Source of the DNA: Chromera velia
Taxonomy: Eukaryota; Sar; Chromeraceae
DNA length: 20,321 bases
NCBI GenBank assembly: GCA_018398765.1
Contig: JAHBMJ010001512.1
Span: forward strand, 9,439-29,759
Reading direction: 5' to 3'
Made by a program: the position numbers and the translations under genes. How positions within the stretch are numbered: the stretch's first letter is position 1; every line of letters begins with the position of its first letter. The notes below the pieces were generated by a model. It was not told the origin of the DNA. It worked only from the letters and a program-made list of their open reading frames with translations, and did not search any database. Below are positions 11,001 through 20,321 of the stretch, piece after piece.

Positions 11001-11056
11001 TTCTATCAATATCAGACTCCGAAGGTCTCCCAGACTCCGAGTTAAGCGACGTTTAG
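8044..11056 (+). CDS. leucine-rich-repeat protein (RI-type), 3 exons, long exon with two frame changes
   Basis: Exon 1 is 8044-8089 (ATG, with an in-frame TGA just upstream), exon 2 is 8248-8325, exon 3 is 8822-11056. Joins are phase-consistent and rebuild an LRR across the second junction (LESLSLKGNAIGIEGMKALA). About 784 residues carry ribonuclease-inhibitor-type repeats of about 28 aa with L-x-x-L-x-L and G-x-x-A-L patterns, for example FLDLSHNELDSEAVGEFM and LKVLDLRMNHLQS. Such repeats normally form a protein-binding solenoid; no signal peptide, membrane segment or effector domain is visible, so the partner is unknown. Exon 3 starts in frame 1, continues as good LRR in frame 3 after about 9410, and in frame 2 after about 10612. 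Each change equals one missing base and coincides with a G-run. This could be assembly error or a decaying gene. The N-terminal exon is the least certain part. Confidence 0.7.
8185..8237. repeat. (TG)n microsatellite at the 3' end of LRR intron 1
   Basis: About 26 TG units with single TA and CG interruptions, preceded by TGTC units, end 10 nt before the exon 2 acceptor ATCCATGCAG. The tract takes the place of the usual pyrimidine tract in a 158-nt intron. Confidence 0.95.
8382..8404. repeat. (GGAA)n microsatellite in LRR intron 2
   Basis: About five GGAA units in the 496-nt second intron of the LRR gene (8326-8821). Confidence 0.9.
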
Positions 11057-11604
11057 AAGCATTGATTGATAGCCAACGTTGCATCAACTTGAACCGTCAA
11101 GACGGATACATCATATATTAAATGATGCTCTAGATGATACTTAGACTACTTGAAGACTCAGCTTCAAGACTGTGTCTAATAACTGCATGAGCTTTTTTTT
11201 TAAATAACACTAAGAACTTTAGGCTATTACGTTTTACTGTAAAAATCTTGATAAGTGATTTACATAATGATTTATTGGTGCCTTTGCGCATGTACTAACT
11301 TTCGCCGTTTGGTTTTGTAAGTTTAAAATTATTTTTTTTCTTTAAGTTCTCTTGGAAAGGCTAGTGTAGAGGTCGTCTGTGCAATACCTTGTCGCAAACA
11401 TACCGTTTAAAGCCGACAAGTTAGTGGTAGAAGTAATAAATTAGTTGCATTATAGTTGAAAACCGGTAAGCCGCTCTAGAAGCCGCTTCTAGGGCCTCGT
11501 CTAAAGCTCTGCATAGTTAACATTACATGCAGGAACATGCAAAGTTTGCTAGAAAGTTTAACACTATTTGTTTTGACATTCAATTATAGTAGCTATTACT
11601 GAGT

Positions 11605-11627
11605 TAGTAGTAGTAGTAGTAGTAGTA
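11605..11627. repeat. (TAG)n trinucleotide repeat
   Basis: About seven TAG units in the AT-rich convergent intergenic region. A shorter TAG run occurs at about 19565-19575 in the other AT-rich intergenic region. Confidence 0.9.
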
Positions 11628-12094
11628 TGTCTATAGTAGTATGTTCTTTTCTAGGTTCTTTTTTTCCATATTTTTTATAAACCTTCCTAGAAACCCTTCG
11701 ACTCGGAATCTATGATGTGCCTAGTAATCTGCACATTTTTAAAAAATATGGATTATGCACATGCATACATATAAGCTAAAGATTCGTTGTAATGTTTAAA
11801 ATTATGTTTTGCACAGTAATGTAGATCGCTTCACTTGTATAGTCTTATGCATGGCACGTAATGGGTGCACTAGTGGCTGCACACAGTGAAGTTTGGGTTG
11901 AGACTCAAACTGAAATATACAAGTCCAACAGTAATTGTTGCGGATTGAAGAACAACAACAAAATGTCAACACTTGCGCATGGAAAATGTAGGATACAGTG
12001 GGAAAAGAATTGAAAAGAGTTCCACAAATTTTTTGTGATTAGTGCATCTGAGCAGATGGAGCGTGCGCGGAGGGAGACAGAAGAAGGAAACAAT

Positions 12095-12140
12095 CAGACA
12101 GACAGACAGACAGACAGACAGATAGACAGACAGACAGACA
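12095..12140. repeat. (CAGA)n microsatellite
   Basis: About eleven CAGA units with one GATA interruption, downstream of the PH gene stop codon. The short open frames on both strands here are repeat artefacts. Confidence 0.95.
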
Positions 12141-12350
12141 ATACAGATGAACAGAAAAGCGAGAGCCAGACCATACAAGAGATACAGCTTGACGGCTTTG
12201 ATCTAGCAAAACATGAAAAAAAAAAATAGGCAACTAATTCAAAATACAATTTTGCATTCCCAGCCTTCCCTCTATTCCGCACTGAACCCCCTTTTTTCTC
12301 CCCGCTTCCGTTGTGTAGATGGAACAAGAAGCAGAAGGGAAACGCCACTC

Positions 12351-15300
12351 TCAATGACCCTGCTGACTTCGAAGTAGGGCCTCATGTCCGTATTGCCGCC
12401 AATCACGGGACGTTCTTGGACGAGCTAAGACGCTCTTCCTTTGCCCCCGCTCTTCCTCATTCTCTCCTTCCTCCTCCTCTCTGACCCCCCTGCAAACGCT
12501 CCCACTATCAGACCCTCCATGTGTGGCCTCCCCATTCATAAAAGAAAACGAAGCCGTGGCCCCTCTCTCAATTTGCACCTCAAGGACCTCCTGTTGAGTC
12601 CAAACCGGGGCGTCGGCATGTCTGTCCACAGCTCCAGACCACGTCCGAGCCCCCTGAGGAGACGAAGAAAGGGAATCTGTCGGAAAGGGGAGGGGAAAAT
12701 GGGTGTGGCCAGAGAGAGAGAGACGAGGGGGGACGGGACACTTCGAAAAAGCGGGTCCGAGGTTCAGAAGCTCACGCACCCTCTCGTCATTTGAAATGCC
12801 CAGAGCCAGTCTCTCCCCCACCTCCTCAGACATACCAGCCCCCCCATGTCTCTTTCTTTCCCCCTTTTCTGCTCTCACCCCCTCCTTCACTTCTGAAAAT
12901 GCATTGAAGCCTCCTGCTGAGTTTCCAGCAAGAAGACGAGCTCTTCCAGGATCGACCTGAAATGAAGCGGAGGAAGACGCAATGGGGGAGGGGGAGACAT
13001 TCACTACCGTTCCTGCCAGCATTTTGCGTGAGTCGGGGGAACAGACAAGAAGGGAGGAAGGAGATGGATCCCCCAGAGCATGAGAGAGTACGAGCTTCTG
13101 CAATTCTTTCTTCTCCTTCGTTGACATATTTATATTTACACTTCTCCTCTGAGGAGGAGAGTCTATTACGTCTCCCTTCTTCTTCTCGTCCTCTTCTTTT
13201 ATTTCCTCTATTTCTCTATGAGACTGTGATCCTGCCCTTCTTTTTCTTCCTCTGCTTCGCTCCCTTTCCCCTTCCCTTTCCTTTTCTTTCTCCTTTGCGA
13301 CGATCGAACGTCTGCCGCCTGGTCTGCCAGTTCGCACAACAGAAGCGCCTCGTTTGAGTGTCTTGAGGGTGTCTCTCAAACTTTTTCGCTTCTGCATCTG
13401 ATGCTGCGTTGTATTTTCAATATCCCCAAGAGATCCTTGAGACTTTTCTCTATCGTTATTTTCGTCTTTCTCCAACGACACCAACTCTAAAAAAGTGGGA
13501 GAGACCAACAAACTCTTCTTCACCTGGCTTTCGTTTGAACAGTCATTATTTGTTTCTTCTCCCTCGTTCCTCTTCCCTGAAGACCCCCCATGGCTGCCAA
13601 AGGACAGGCTTGTGCTCAAAGCCAAAACCTCTTGCCCATTTTCCTCCCTCTTCACCCATCTGCTCTGTCCTGCGTCCTGTCTACTGCCATGTTCACCTCC
13701 TCGAAAAAGACGGGAACCGGGGAGGGTTGGAGAGGCCTCACTCTGTGAAGCAGCTCTGCGACTTGGTGGGATTTGCTGCTGTGTTTGCTGGTGTGTTGAG
13801 AGCCTCTTTTTGAGGGTCTCTCTCTTTTTGGCGTCAAAGAGAGAGGACGAAGGTCCCCCTTCTGAGAGGCTCTGGTCTCTTTGCTCTTGTTGAAATTGCG
13901 AAGATGGAAAATCTTTGAGGGACCTCTTGCTCCCTTTCAGGTGAGGAGAAGGGGCTCTTTGCCTTGATGAAACAATTTTTGAAGGCAGGTTAGAGGACGG
14001 AGAAGCAGTGACTGCCTCAGCATTCTCTCCTAACGCAAGTAAACGGGATCCCTGTTGCATCCCCACCTTTCCCTCTTGTCTGGTCAGAGAAGGGGACACT
14101 TCGTTTCTTTCCATCCTTTGTGCCTCCTTTTGTATCTGATCATCAGGAGAGAGCGAAGACTCTCCATATCCAACCTCACTACTTTCCTTTTGCTGCTCCT
14201 TTCGTGCCTGCTGACTGTCTTTTTCTTTTGCCACTGTCTTTTTCTGGTCTTGATGGAAAGGGATGGAAGAGAAGCGAGAGGGCACGAATCCCTTTCGCTT
14301 CTTCAAAGAGGAGAGGCCGACGGGAGACGGCGTCTCCTTTTCATTCTCGTCTGCCTCTTGACAGAGCGTGTCTCTTCTCCCCGTCTCTCTGCTGACGCAC
14401 GCGAAAGGGAAGCTGCCGGAATTCCAGGACGGACGCGGCTGCCGTCTGATCACAGTCTGCCAGCCGCTGGATAGAGAGCTGGATATTCTCTCTGCCCGTG
14501 GGGGAAAGTGAGCAGGCTGGGGGAGCATGGAGGCTTTCGGAGACCACAAAACTTCCTGATTGGACTGCTGCCTCTCTCTGCATTCTATGTAGCTTCCCAC
14601 TGTATCCACCCGTGAGGCTCCGAGGGGAAGAGGGGATCCCCCCGAGACGAGACGCGGAGAGGGGGACACCGACCGCATACGCCCCCCCGAATGATCATCA
14701 GAAAGTCCGGGACTCGACACACCCTCCAACCGGATGGCAGCTCCGTTAGGTTCTCTTTGCATCCTCGTACTCGAGTCGACCCATCGGAGGGCCAGGGGGG
14801 AACAGCGGGGATACCCCGTGGCGAGGTCGAGGGGGAAGAGGGGAATTGGGTGGGCAGTGGTGGGAATGGAACGCGGAGACGCGTAAGGCGAGGGTCTCAA
14901 GTGAGGTTTTGGAGAGGGGGGGGGAAGAACATGTAACGAGGCACTCATCTCTACCTGCCTGTGGTGTAACGGGACTTGCTCAGCAGAGTGCACAGGAGGA
15001 ATGGAGGGTCCTCTTGGAGACGGGAAGGGTCTCGGACTGGGGCGTCTTTGGGGACCCGGCTGTCTCATTGGTGGGGGCAACAGCATTGCCGGGGTCCACG
15101 GTCCGGGAGGTGTTGGGGGGTGATGGTCAGCAGGGCTTGTCGGCCAGGGAGGGGAGGGCCACGAAGGTGGAGAGGTCGGACGCGGTGTCCAAAGGCTGGG
15201 AGCCTGGAGAAAGGGGGGGGAAGCGACTGAGGGTATTGCGGCAGGGGGGGGATGCGTGTGTGCAAAGGTAGAGGATGTGGGCGAGGTCAGACTTTTGCCC

Positions 15301-17301
15301 CGGAAAGGGACGGAAGGGGGGGGGAGGCAATGACACGGAAAAGTTAGATGTGAGTGGTCGGTTCTGTTGGGTTGGTGCAGAGGTGGGCTGTCTGTCTGTA
15401 CTACTGAGTCCTTTGTAGGCATTCGTGAATCTGTATTGCGCTCTTCTGGTAGACTGTACAGGTGTGCTTGATTGTTTGTGTGTGTCTCTGACTTTTGTGT
15501 TTCTCTGTCATCCTCTCGTTCCTTGGACAGGGAATTCGGATGATGAGAGCGAAGATTGAGAGAGGAAATTTCTGCAGTTGAGTTTTGCAAGGGTTCTTCT
15601 TCTTCATCTGCCTGCCTGGACTGCGGCACTTGCTGCACGTCGAGGCATGTGCTCTTCTCCTTTGTGTTAGTTGCAGCGGCAGAAGATGCACCTGGATGCG
15701 GTTGGTGAATTGCCATGGTGCTGTCTCCCATTCGGGCCGTGGGGTGGGAAGCAGGAGGGGCAGAGGGATGGGTGGGAGGGGTTCCAAAGAGGTGACGAAA
15801 GAGAACGACCTCCGTGGTCTGCTCTCCTGAATCCGGACGGATCTGAAGACTTTCGTCTCCTGAAGAGGAAATGGGGGCCCCGGCATGAGAGGGCCCCGGC
15901 CTCGTGGCCCCTCCTTCTTTCTTCACATTCTCTTGAGACTTTTCGGACCCGTCCTCCTCCTCTTCCTCTGGATTTTCTGTTGAGCTGATCGGCTTGGATG
16001 AAGAAGAGGAAGAACCAAGCAGATGCTCCTCACCCTGTCTGCGCATTGCAAGGTCCTGCTCAGGATCTGCAACCACATCGAAGTAGATGGATGGAGATCC
16101 CTTTCGTGCACGCATGTGCGAATTCACACATTGACCAGACAGGCAGGAAAGAAAGATTCACTGCAGACGGCCAGCATGCAGTGAGAAAAGTGGTGGAAGG
16201 AAGGTAGACTATCTCGGAGACAAAATTGCTAGGCATGACTTAATGTCTATCCGCGCTCTCGCTTCTGCTTGTGCTGGATTTTTTCTTTCAGCGTTGACTG
16301 ACCTGTGCGATTAACGAGCAACCTCGGCCGGCCCTCTTGAGCTTTCAGAACGCTTTTCCTTTTGCGATCCCGTCCTTCCTTGCCCTCTGCTTCTGCTTCA
16401 CCCTCCTGGTGGGAGTCCGGAGATGGGTCTGGGGATGCAATGCGGAAAGACTGCCGGATGCTCCGATGCCTGCCTGCCTGGGGCCTGTACGGAATGAATT
16501 CTCTCAAGAGGCCCTCGATGGAATCCGTCTCCTTGCTCTGATGATGTCCAGAGGAAGACGATGAAGAGGGGCCTCCTGACGAATTCTGGCTCTCCCTCTC
16601 TCCTTCCTTCTGCTGATGAGAGAAGGGATCCTGATCAGAGGAGAGGGGGAGTTCCGAGCCATCATTTATCTCGTCTCCTGAGCCTTTCTTTACCTCTTCC
16701 GCTTTTTGCTTCCCCTTTTTCTTGAAATGGTCCCCTGGAGCAGCCTCCTTCTGTCTTGTGGAGTCTCTCTCTTCCTCGGGTGCAGCGGCCCGCCTGGCTC
16801 TCTCGAAGGCCTGCATGCGATTTGCGATCCATGCACGTGTACGTGTGGATAGACGCATATATGTGTACGTTCTGAGTCACCGGAAGTTTTATGAATATGA
16901 ACGTAGACCAAATGTCAGCTAAGCACGCACGCTGACGGGCAACTTCAAGAGTGAGAAAAAACACAGAGGGGGAAAAAAAGGGAAGAAAACAAAGTAGAAC
17001 CTCAACAGCTCAGACGGACTGTACAGAATGCCCCGTCTGCTCCCTCAAAGCCCGGGATCGATTTCCTTCCTTTATTTTGCGAAATGGAAACGAAAGCCCC
17101 AAGCGGAAGGATGGAAATTGTCTAGAATATCAGAGGTGGGAGAAACCTCTTGTGCCCACAGGTCTCTCTCAACAATAGGTGAAAGAAGAAAGGCAGACGC
17201 AACGGACCTGAATCCACATGTCTCTTTCAATCGGACCGGAAGCTCTGAGAAGCCACGTCCTTCTGCCTGTATGCACCTGCAGAGAGGTTGAGGGGAAATA
17301 T

Positions 17302-17347
<46 letters not shown>

Positions 17348-18518
17348 ACAAAAGCAAACAAACGGGCAGAATAGCATTCCTAAAGAGTGTTGCACGCACC
17401 TGAAAGGCCTGTGGGTCGCCTTGCAGTGGCGCGACGTTCTTCAGCTGCAGGCAGGGGGGGCAAAGAAGTGAAAATCACCACTGTGTCCACGTAGATCGAC
17501 AACACAGATGCAAACAGAAAGACTGGTAGCGTAGACTCTCAACTGGATAATGGATACACTGTATCTTTTGCTTCCTGTTCTTTTTCTTTTCACGTGGACA
17601 TCAGACAAGGAAAGATGGGGAATTGGACAGGCAGGTAAAGTCACATACAGACAGAAACAAATGGACAGTGCGGCACCGAGAGCGAGCGCATGTGCCCCCC
17701 CTGCGACTTTCTCCAATTGCAGACGCACCAGCAAGGCTTTCCCTATGTTCCTGCCACATAACCTGTCAATCTTCCTTCGTCCACGCGTGCACACCTACCT
17801 CTGTGAACGAGACAGGGGGTCTGGTGTTTCTGTTCTTCTTCCCCTTGCGGCTGGACGAGGAGTAGTACATCACACCCTACGAAGAAGACAAGGGAAAAGC
17901 CGATGTTCTGATATTAGAAGGGAAGTGAAGGGACGAACATAGACCGAAGCGAATGGGGAGGAGAGTCCGTGAGTGAGCGCTCAGCAATGCAATAAAAAAA
18001 AAGCAAGAAATCCCACGGGAGAAAGAAAGTAGATCTCTCTGTGGTTGAATGAATACTGGAGGGTGTAAAGGCGAAAGGGAACGAAGGAACGCCCATGCAA
18101 AAGAAAGGACCATCGAAAAGACAGTGTGCGATTGCGCACAAGTCCACGAACAGACACATATTCCTCCGTGTGATGCTCCCCCCTCTCTTTGAGTTGCTTC
18201 CTTTCTGAGCATTTCACGCAACGTCAAGTCCACCAGCACTCTACCTCTCTGGGCGGGTGTATATCAAGCAATCTACATGCGCCAAACAAAACTTCAGAGA
18301 GAAAAACTATCCTGCACCCCCCTGTCTTAAGTTTTCTGTTTTGATGTCCTGTCGTGTTTCCTCATTCTTGCATTTCGCACCTGCTCATAATTGAGGACGA
18401 AATAGCGGCGGTTGTACTGGAAGCAGCAGCGCCCCGCTGATGTTTTTCTGGTTCCTTGGGTATCGTGTTGCTTCTTTTTGTGCAGCCACCCAGCGATTTC
18501 AGTAGCTTCCTCGCCCAT
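12351..18518 (-). CDS. PH-domain protein with very long disordered Ser/Pro-rich tail, 6 exons
   Basis: Exons (minus): 18381-18518, 17799-17876, 17400-17444, 17208-17276, 16303-16810, 12351-16066; phases agree throughout and give 1517 aa. Residues about 8-118 form a pleckstrin-homology domain: strand 1 AGWLHKKK, the RRYFVL strand, VMYYSSSS, VSFTELKNV, AFQVHTGRRTWLLRA, and the C-terminal helix ERDMWIQAFERARR with its invariant Trp (W108). K14-K16 and R38 match the basic positions used for phosphoinositide binding in this fold, so membrane recruitment is likely but inferred. Residues 119-1517 are low complexity: acidic/Ser segments, a Pro-rich stretch with Trp (about 525-650), and a basic Arg/Lys/Glu cluster (about 1195-1225). 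No second domain was recognised. The start is the ATG seven residues before strand 1; the frame is open further upstream, so an extra 5' exon is possible. It converges on the LRR gene. Confidence 0.85.
17303..17349. repeat. (CA)n microsatellite in PH gene intron 3
   Basis: About 19 CA units plus a short interrupted extension occupy over a third of the 123-nt intron between PH-gene exons 3 and 4 (17277-17399). In the transcript it is a UG tract ending about 26 nt upstream of the acceptor CTCTCTGCAG. Confidence 0.95.
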
Positions 18519-19837
18519 TTCAATGACTATTCCAGCTTTTGGATTCGGTGTATGAGAGTACAGGGGCCTCAATATGCCGCACAGTCTCGACCTGCGGACA
18601 CTTTAGGTCGCCGTGTGAAAGATCGAGTCAGTCTGCACTCACTGAGTATGCCCTGAGCAGCTCTCTGTTCTTAATAGGGGGAGAAGCATGACTTCCTGGC
18701 AGCTGCACCCTTGCACGACCCCTTTGCACTGTGGAGCGACGCACAGCCAGTGAGTGATCCGCCTGTGTGATTGCATGGTCAGAGAGCGTAATGTTAACTA
18801 TAGCTGTCTTTTGATACAATGTCATGTATTAATACATCGATCGATGTATGCATTAATCGCAAGTCAGTTCGCGCGCCTTGCGCGCGAAAGTATAAGTCTG
18901 GCAGATCGAGCGGATCGGCTCAGTGGCAGTGAGCAATTTCGGCTTTATACTCAACAAGTATATACGCTTAAATAAAAGTATATACGCGACTTACGGCTAA
19001 AAGTGCAACAGTTTTTTTCAAAAAACTCATACTGCAGGTCGGAGGATGACGGAAAATTCCGAGTAAATTATATAGGAAAAAACATTTGAAGAATTATGTT
19101 CTAACATTAAGATACATTAAAGTCAAAACATTCATCTTCAAAGTTGTTTATGAAACATTTCAAAACAGTCACTTATAGTCACTTATTTAACTTCATCGCT
19201 GATCGGTCTAATGATCCGATTATGATCAGTCTAACTGACTAACAGATTGTACGCATATTCTCCCTGTATTTGTGTGAAATTGCCGCGAATGACATCATGC
19301 GTGGTTGGCCAGAGCCTAAGTGCTAGCTCACCGGCTTTAACCGCCCTCAATATTCATTCATTCATACATAAGCTGGATCCCTATATTTTTTAAACATATT
19401 GAGATATATTGAGAAAGCTTATAGTACAGACTAGAGTACAGACTAGTACATACTACAGAGCGCCTAGTAAGTGGTCGAAAGCTTAAAACCTGTGACTAAC
19501 CGAGGTTACCCAGGCTTTTCTGGAAATCAATTAATCAAAGATAATCAAAGAAATCTGTATGTATAGTAGTAGTAGCATTGTATACATTCATGTTTAACAC
19601 ACATATACAAACAAAGATGCACCATTATGAAATGTAGTCGTCGAAGAACAATCTAGAGAACAACAAGTCAAAACTGTGAAATACTTCATCTCTTAAAGAT
19701 TAACAGCTATAGCCGGACAACGTAAATAGAAACATCAAAATTGCTTTAATTTACCGGGAATTCTACCCGAGTCAACAAAATTTTGCCGCCACGTAAAAGC
19801 AGTGCTGCCAATGCATACACAGCCGACACAAGAATTG
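18519..19837. other. AT-rich intergenic region upstream of the PH gene
   Basis: About 270 bp next to the PH gene start has ordinary composition and should include its promoter. From about 18790 to 19790 the DNA is AT-rich, without usable open frames, and corresponds to the 3' flank of the right-hand gene. It contains the palindrome cluster at 18832-18888 and a BamHI-like GGATCC at about 19374 with no evident meaning. No transposon ends with target duplication were found. Confidence 0.5.
18832..18888. repeat. palindrome plus GC-only hairpin
   Basis: An 18-bp perfect palindrome at 18832-18849 (centre CATCGATCGATG) is followed 18 bp later by an 8-bp perfect stem, TTCGCGCG at 18868-18875 and CGCGCGAA at 18881-18888, with a 5-nt loop. 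No promoter or terminator role can be assigned from sequence. Confidence 0.8.
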
Positions 19838-20094
19838 CTATCCTCGTTCTGAGAGGAATTCTTCGTAAAAGGAGTTGGCTGTCTCTTGATGGTAATTGAA
19901 CCCTTCTTTTCTCATCCGCAAAAGAAACTCCTGCACAAACACGGAGGGGCCGATGAGCGAGAAAACAGAGCAAGGGAGAGGACGCGAAGGAAGAAAGAAG
20001 AATGCAAGTCGAAGTCGTACCAACTTGGAACAAGGGTACAGAGACTTGTCTTCCTGATCACAGTGGAATGAAATCAAAGTACGAAAGCCGATCT
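19838..20094 (-). CDS. 3' end of an unrecognised gene (last two exons, partial)
   Basis: The proposed last exon 19838-19930 encodes EFLLRMRKEGFNYHQETANS and ten more residues (FYEEFLSERG) before TAG; its acceptor TTTGTGCAG follows a long pyrimidine-rich tract. The proposed preceding exon 20021-20094 (donor GTACGA, acceptor ATGCGCAG) encodes IGFRTLISFHCDQEDKSLYP followed by CSKL, joined in phase. The 90-nt intron between them is stop-free and a multiple of three, so retention would still give an open protein. Amino-acid composition looks genuine, but I do not recognise the family. The remaining exons would lie to the right, beyond the microsatellite edge. An alternative overlapping frame (19746-20033) with a hydrophobic stretch cannot be fully excluded. 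Confidence 0.45.
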
Positions 20095-20193
20095 CTGCGC
20101 ATTGAAACCAACAGGCCAGCGAATCTTCGAAGACCGCGCATGCGGAATGGAGGCCCGACTCAAGACTTTTCTCCACACACGAGTCGACACAAA

Positions 20194-20209
20194 CGCACGC
20201 ACGCACGCA

Positions 20210-20240
<31 letters not shown>

Positions 20241-20250
20241 CGCACGCACG

Positions 20251-20288
<38 letters not shown>

Positions 20289-20321
20289 AACGCACACACA
20301 CGCACACACACGCACACACAC
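20194..20321. repeat. (CA)n/(CACG)n microsatellite at right edge
   Basis: Alternating CACA and CACG units continue to the last base of the window. Cysteine/valine-rich frames on the minus strand here are repeat translations. Confidence 0.95.

Larger units (their letters stand above)
11057..12350. other. AT-rich convergent intergenic region
   Basis: Lies between the stop codons of the plus-strand LRR gene and the minus-strand PH gene, so it must hold both 3' UTRs. The part from about 11060 to 12000 is AT-rich without open frames. A small hairpin CTTGAAG/CTTCAAG lies at about 11149-11169. No inverted-repeat element with target duplication was found in it. Confidence 0.55.

Noticed and set aside
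14846..15271. 141-codon Gly-rich plus-strand frame
   Set aside because: It is the antisense shadow of the Pro-rich part of the PH protein's last exon.
18911..18930. tRNA A-box-like GGCTCAGTGGCAG
   Set aside because: No B box or acceptor-stem pairing follows at the right distance, so neither a tRNA nor a tRNA-derived SINE is supported.
18798..19712. 10-bp inverted repeat CTATAGCTGT flanking the right AT-rich block
   Set aside because: There is no target-site duplication outside it and similarity stops after 10 bp, so it is likely chance.
1..20321. CRISPR array, rRNA genes, bacterial operons
   Set aside because: Repeats present are simple microsatellites without spacers, no rRNA-like conserved stretch was seen, and the genes contain spliceosomal introns.

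Overview
The window is nuclear DNA from a microsatellite-rich eukaryote. The genes have many introns with GT-AG borders, protein-coding exons alternate with long (CA/TG)n, (GA/TC)n and (CAGA)n tracts, and there is no operon-like packing. One gene is a clear eukaryotic ribosome-biogenesis factor (UTP23). Together with a ribonuclease-inhibitor-type leucine-rich-repeat (LRR) protein and a huge low-complexity PH-domain protein, this suits an alveolate-type protist. A chromerid alga such as Chromera velia is my best guess, but the genus is inference only.

Layout, left to right. Positions 1-365 are a compound microsatellite. Positions 366-2764 hold no gene I can support but contain a compact 522-bp non-autonomous DNA transposon (1224-1745) with 19-bp terminal inverted repeats and a perfect 8-bp target duplication, hAT-like. 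UTP23 (minus, 6316 to 2765, 8 exons, 429 aa) could be rebuilt exon by exon with every splice phase consistent. A 1.7-kb divergent intergenic region (6317-8043) separates it from the LRR gene (plus, 8044-11056, 3 exons). The long exon of the LRR gene changes frame twice, both times at a G-run. A 1.3-kb AT-rich convergent region (11057-12350) follows. The PH-domain gene (minus, 18518 to 12351, 6 exons, 1517 aa) comes next, with the PH domain split over six exons and a 3.7-kb last exon encoding a disordered Ser/Pro-rich tail. An AT-rich intergenic region (18519-19837) leads to the last exons of a fourth, unrecognised minus-strand gene that runs toward the right edge. The window ends in another (CA)n/(CACG)n array.

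The genes show no shared pathway: UTP23 acts in nucleolar small-subunit processing, the LRR protein is presumably a binding scaffold, and the PH protein presumably binds membranes or lipids. What unites them is gene architecture. All 15 modelled introns have G at donor position +5, C at +3 is unusually common (8 of 15), 12 of 15 acceptors end in TGCAG, and dinucleotide repeats lie inside introns. AT-rich DNA is confined to regions lying 3' of genes.
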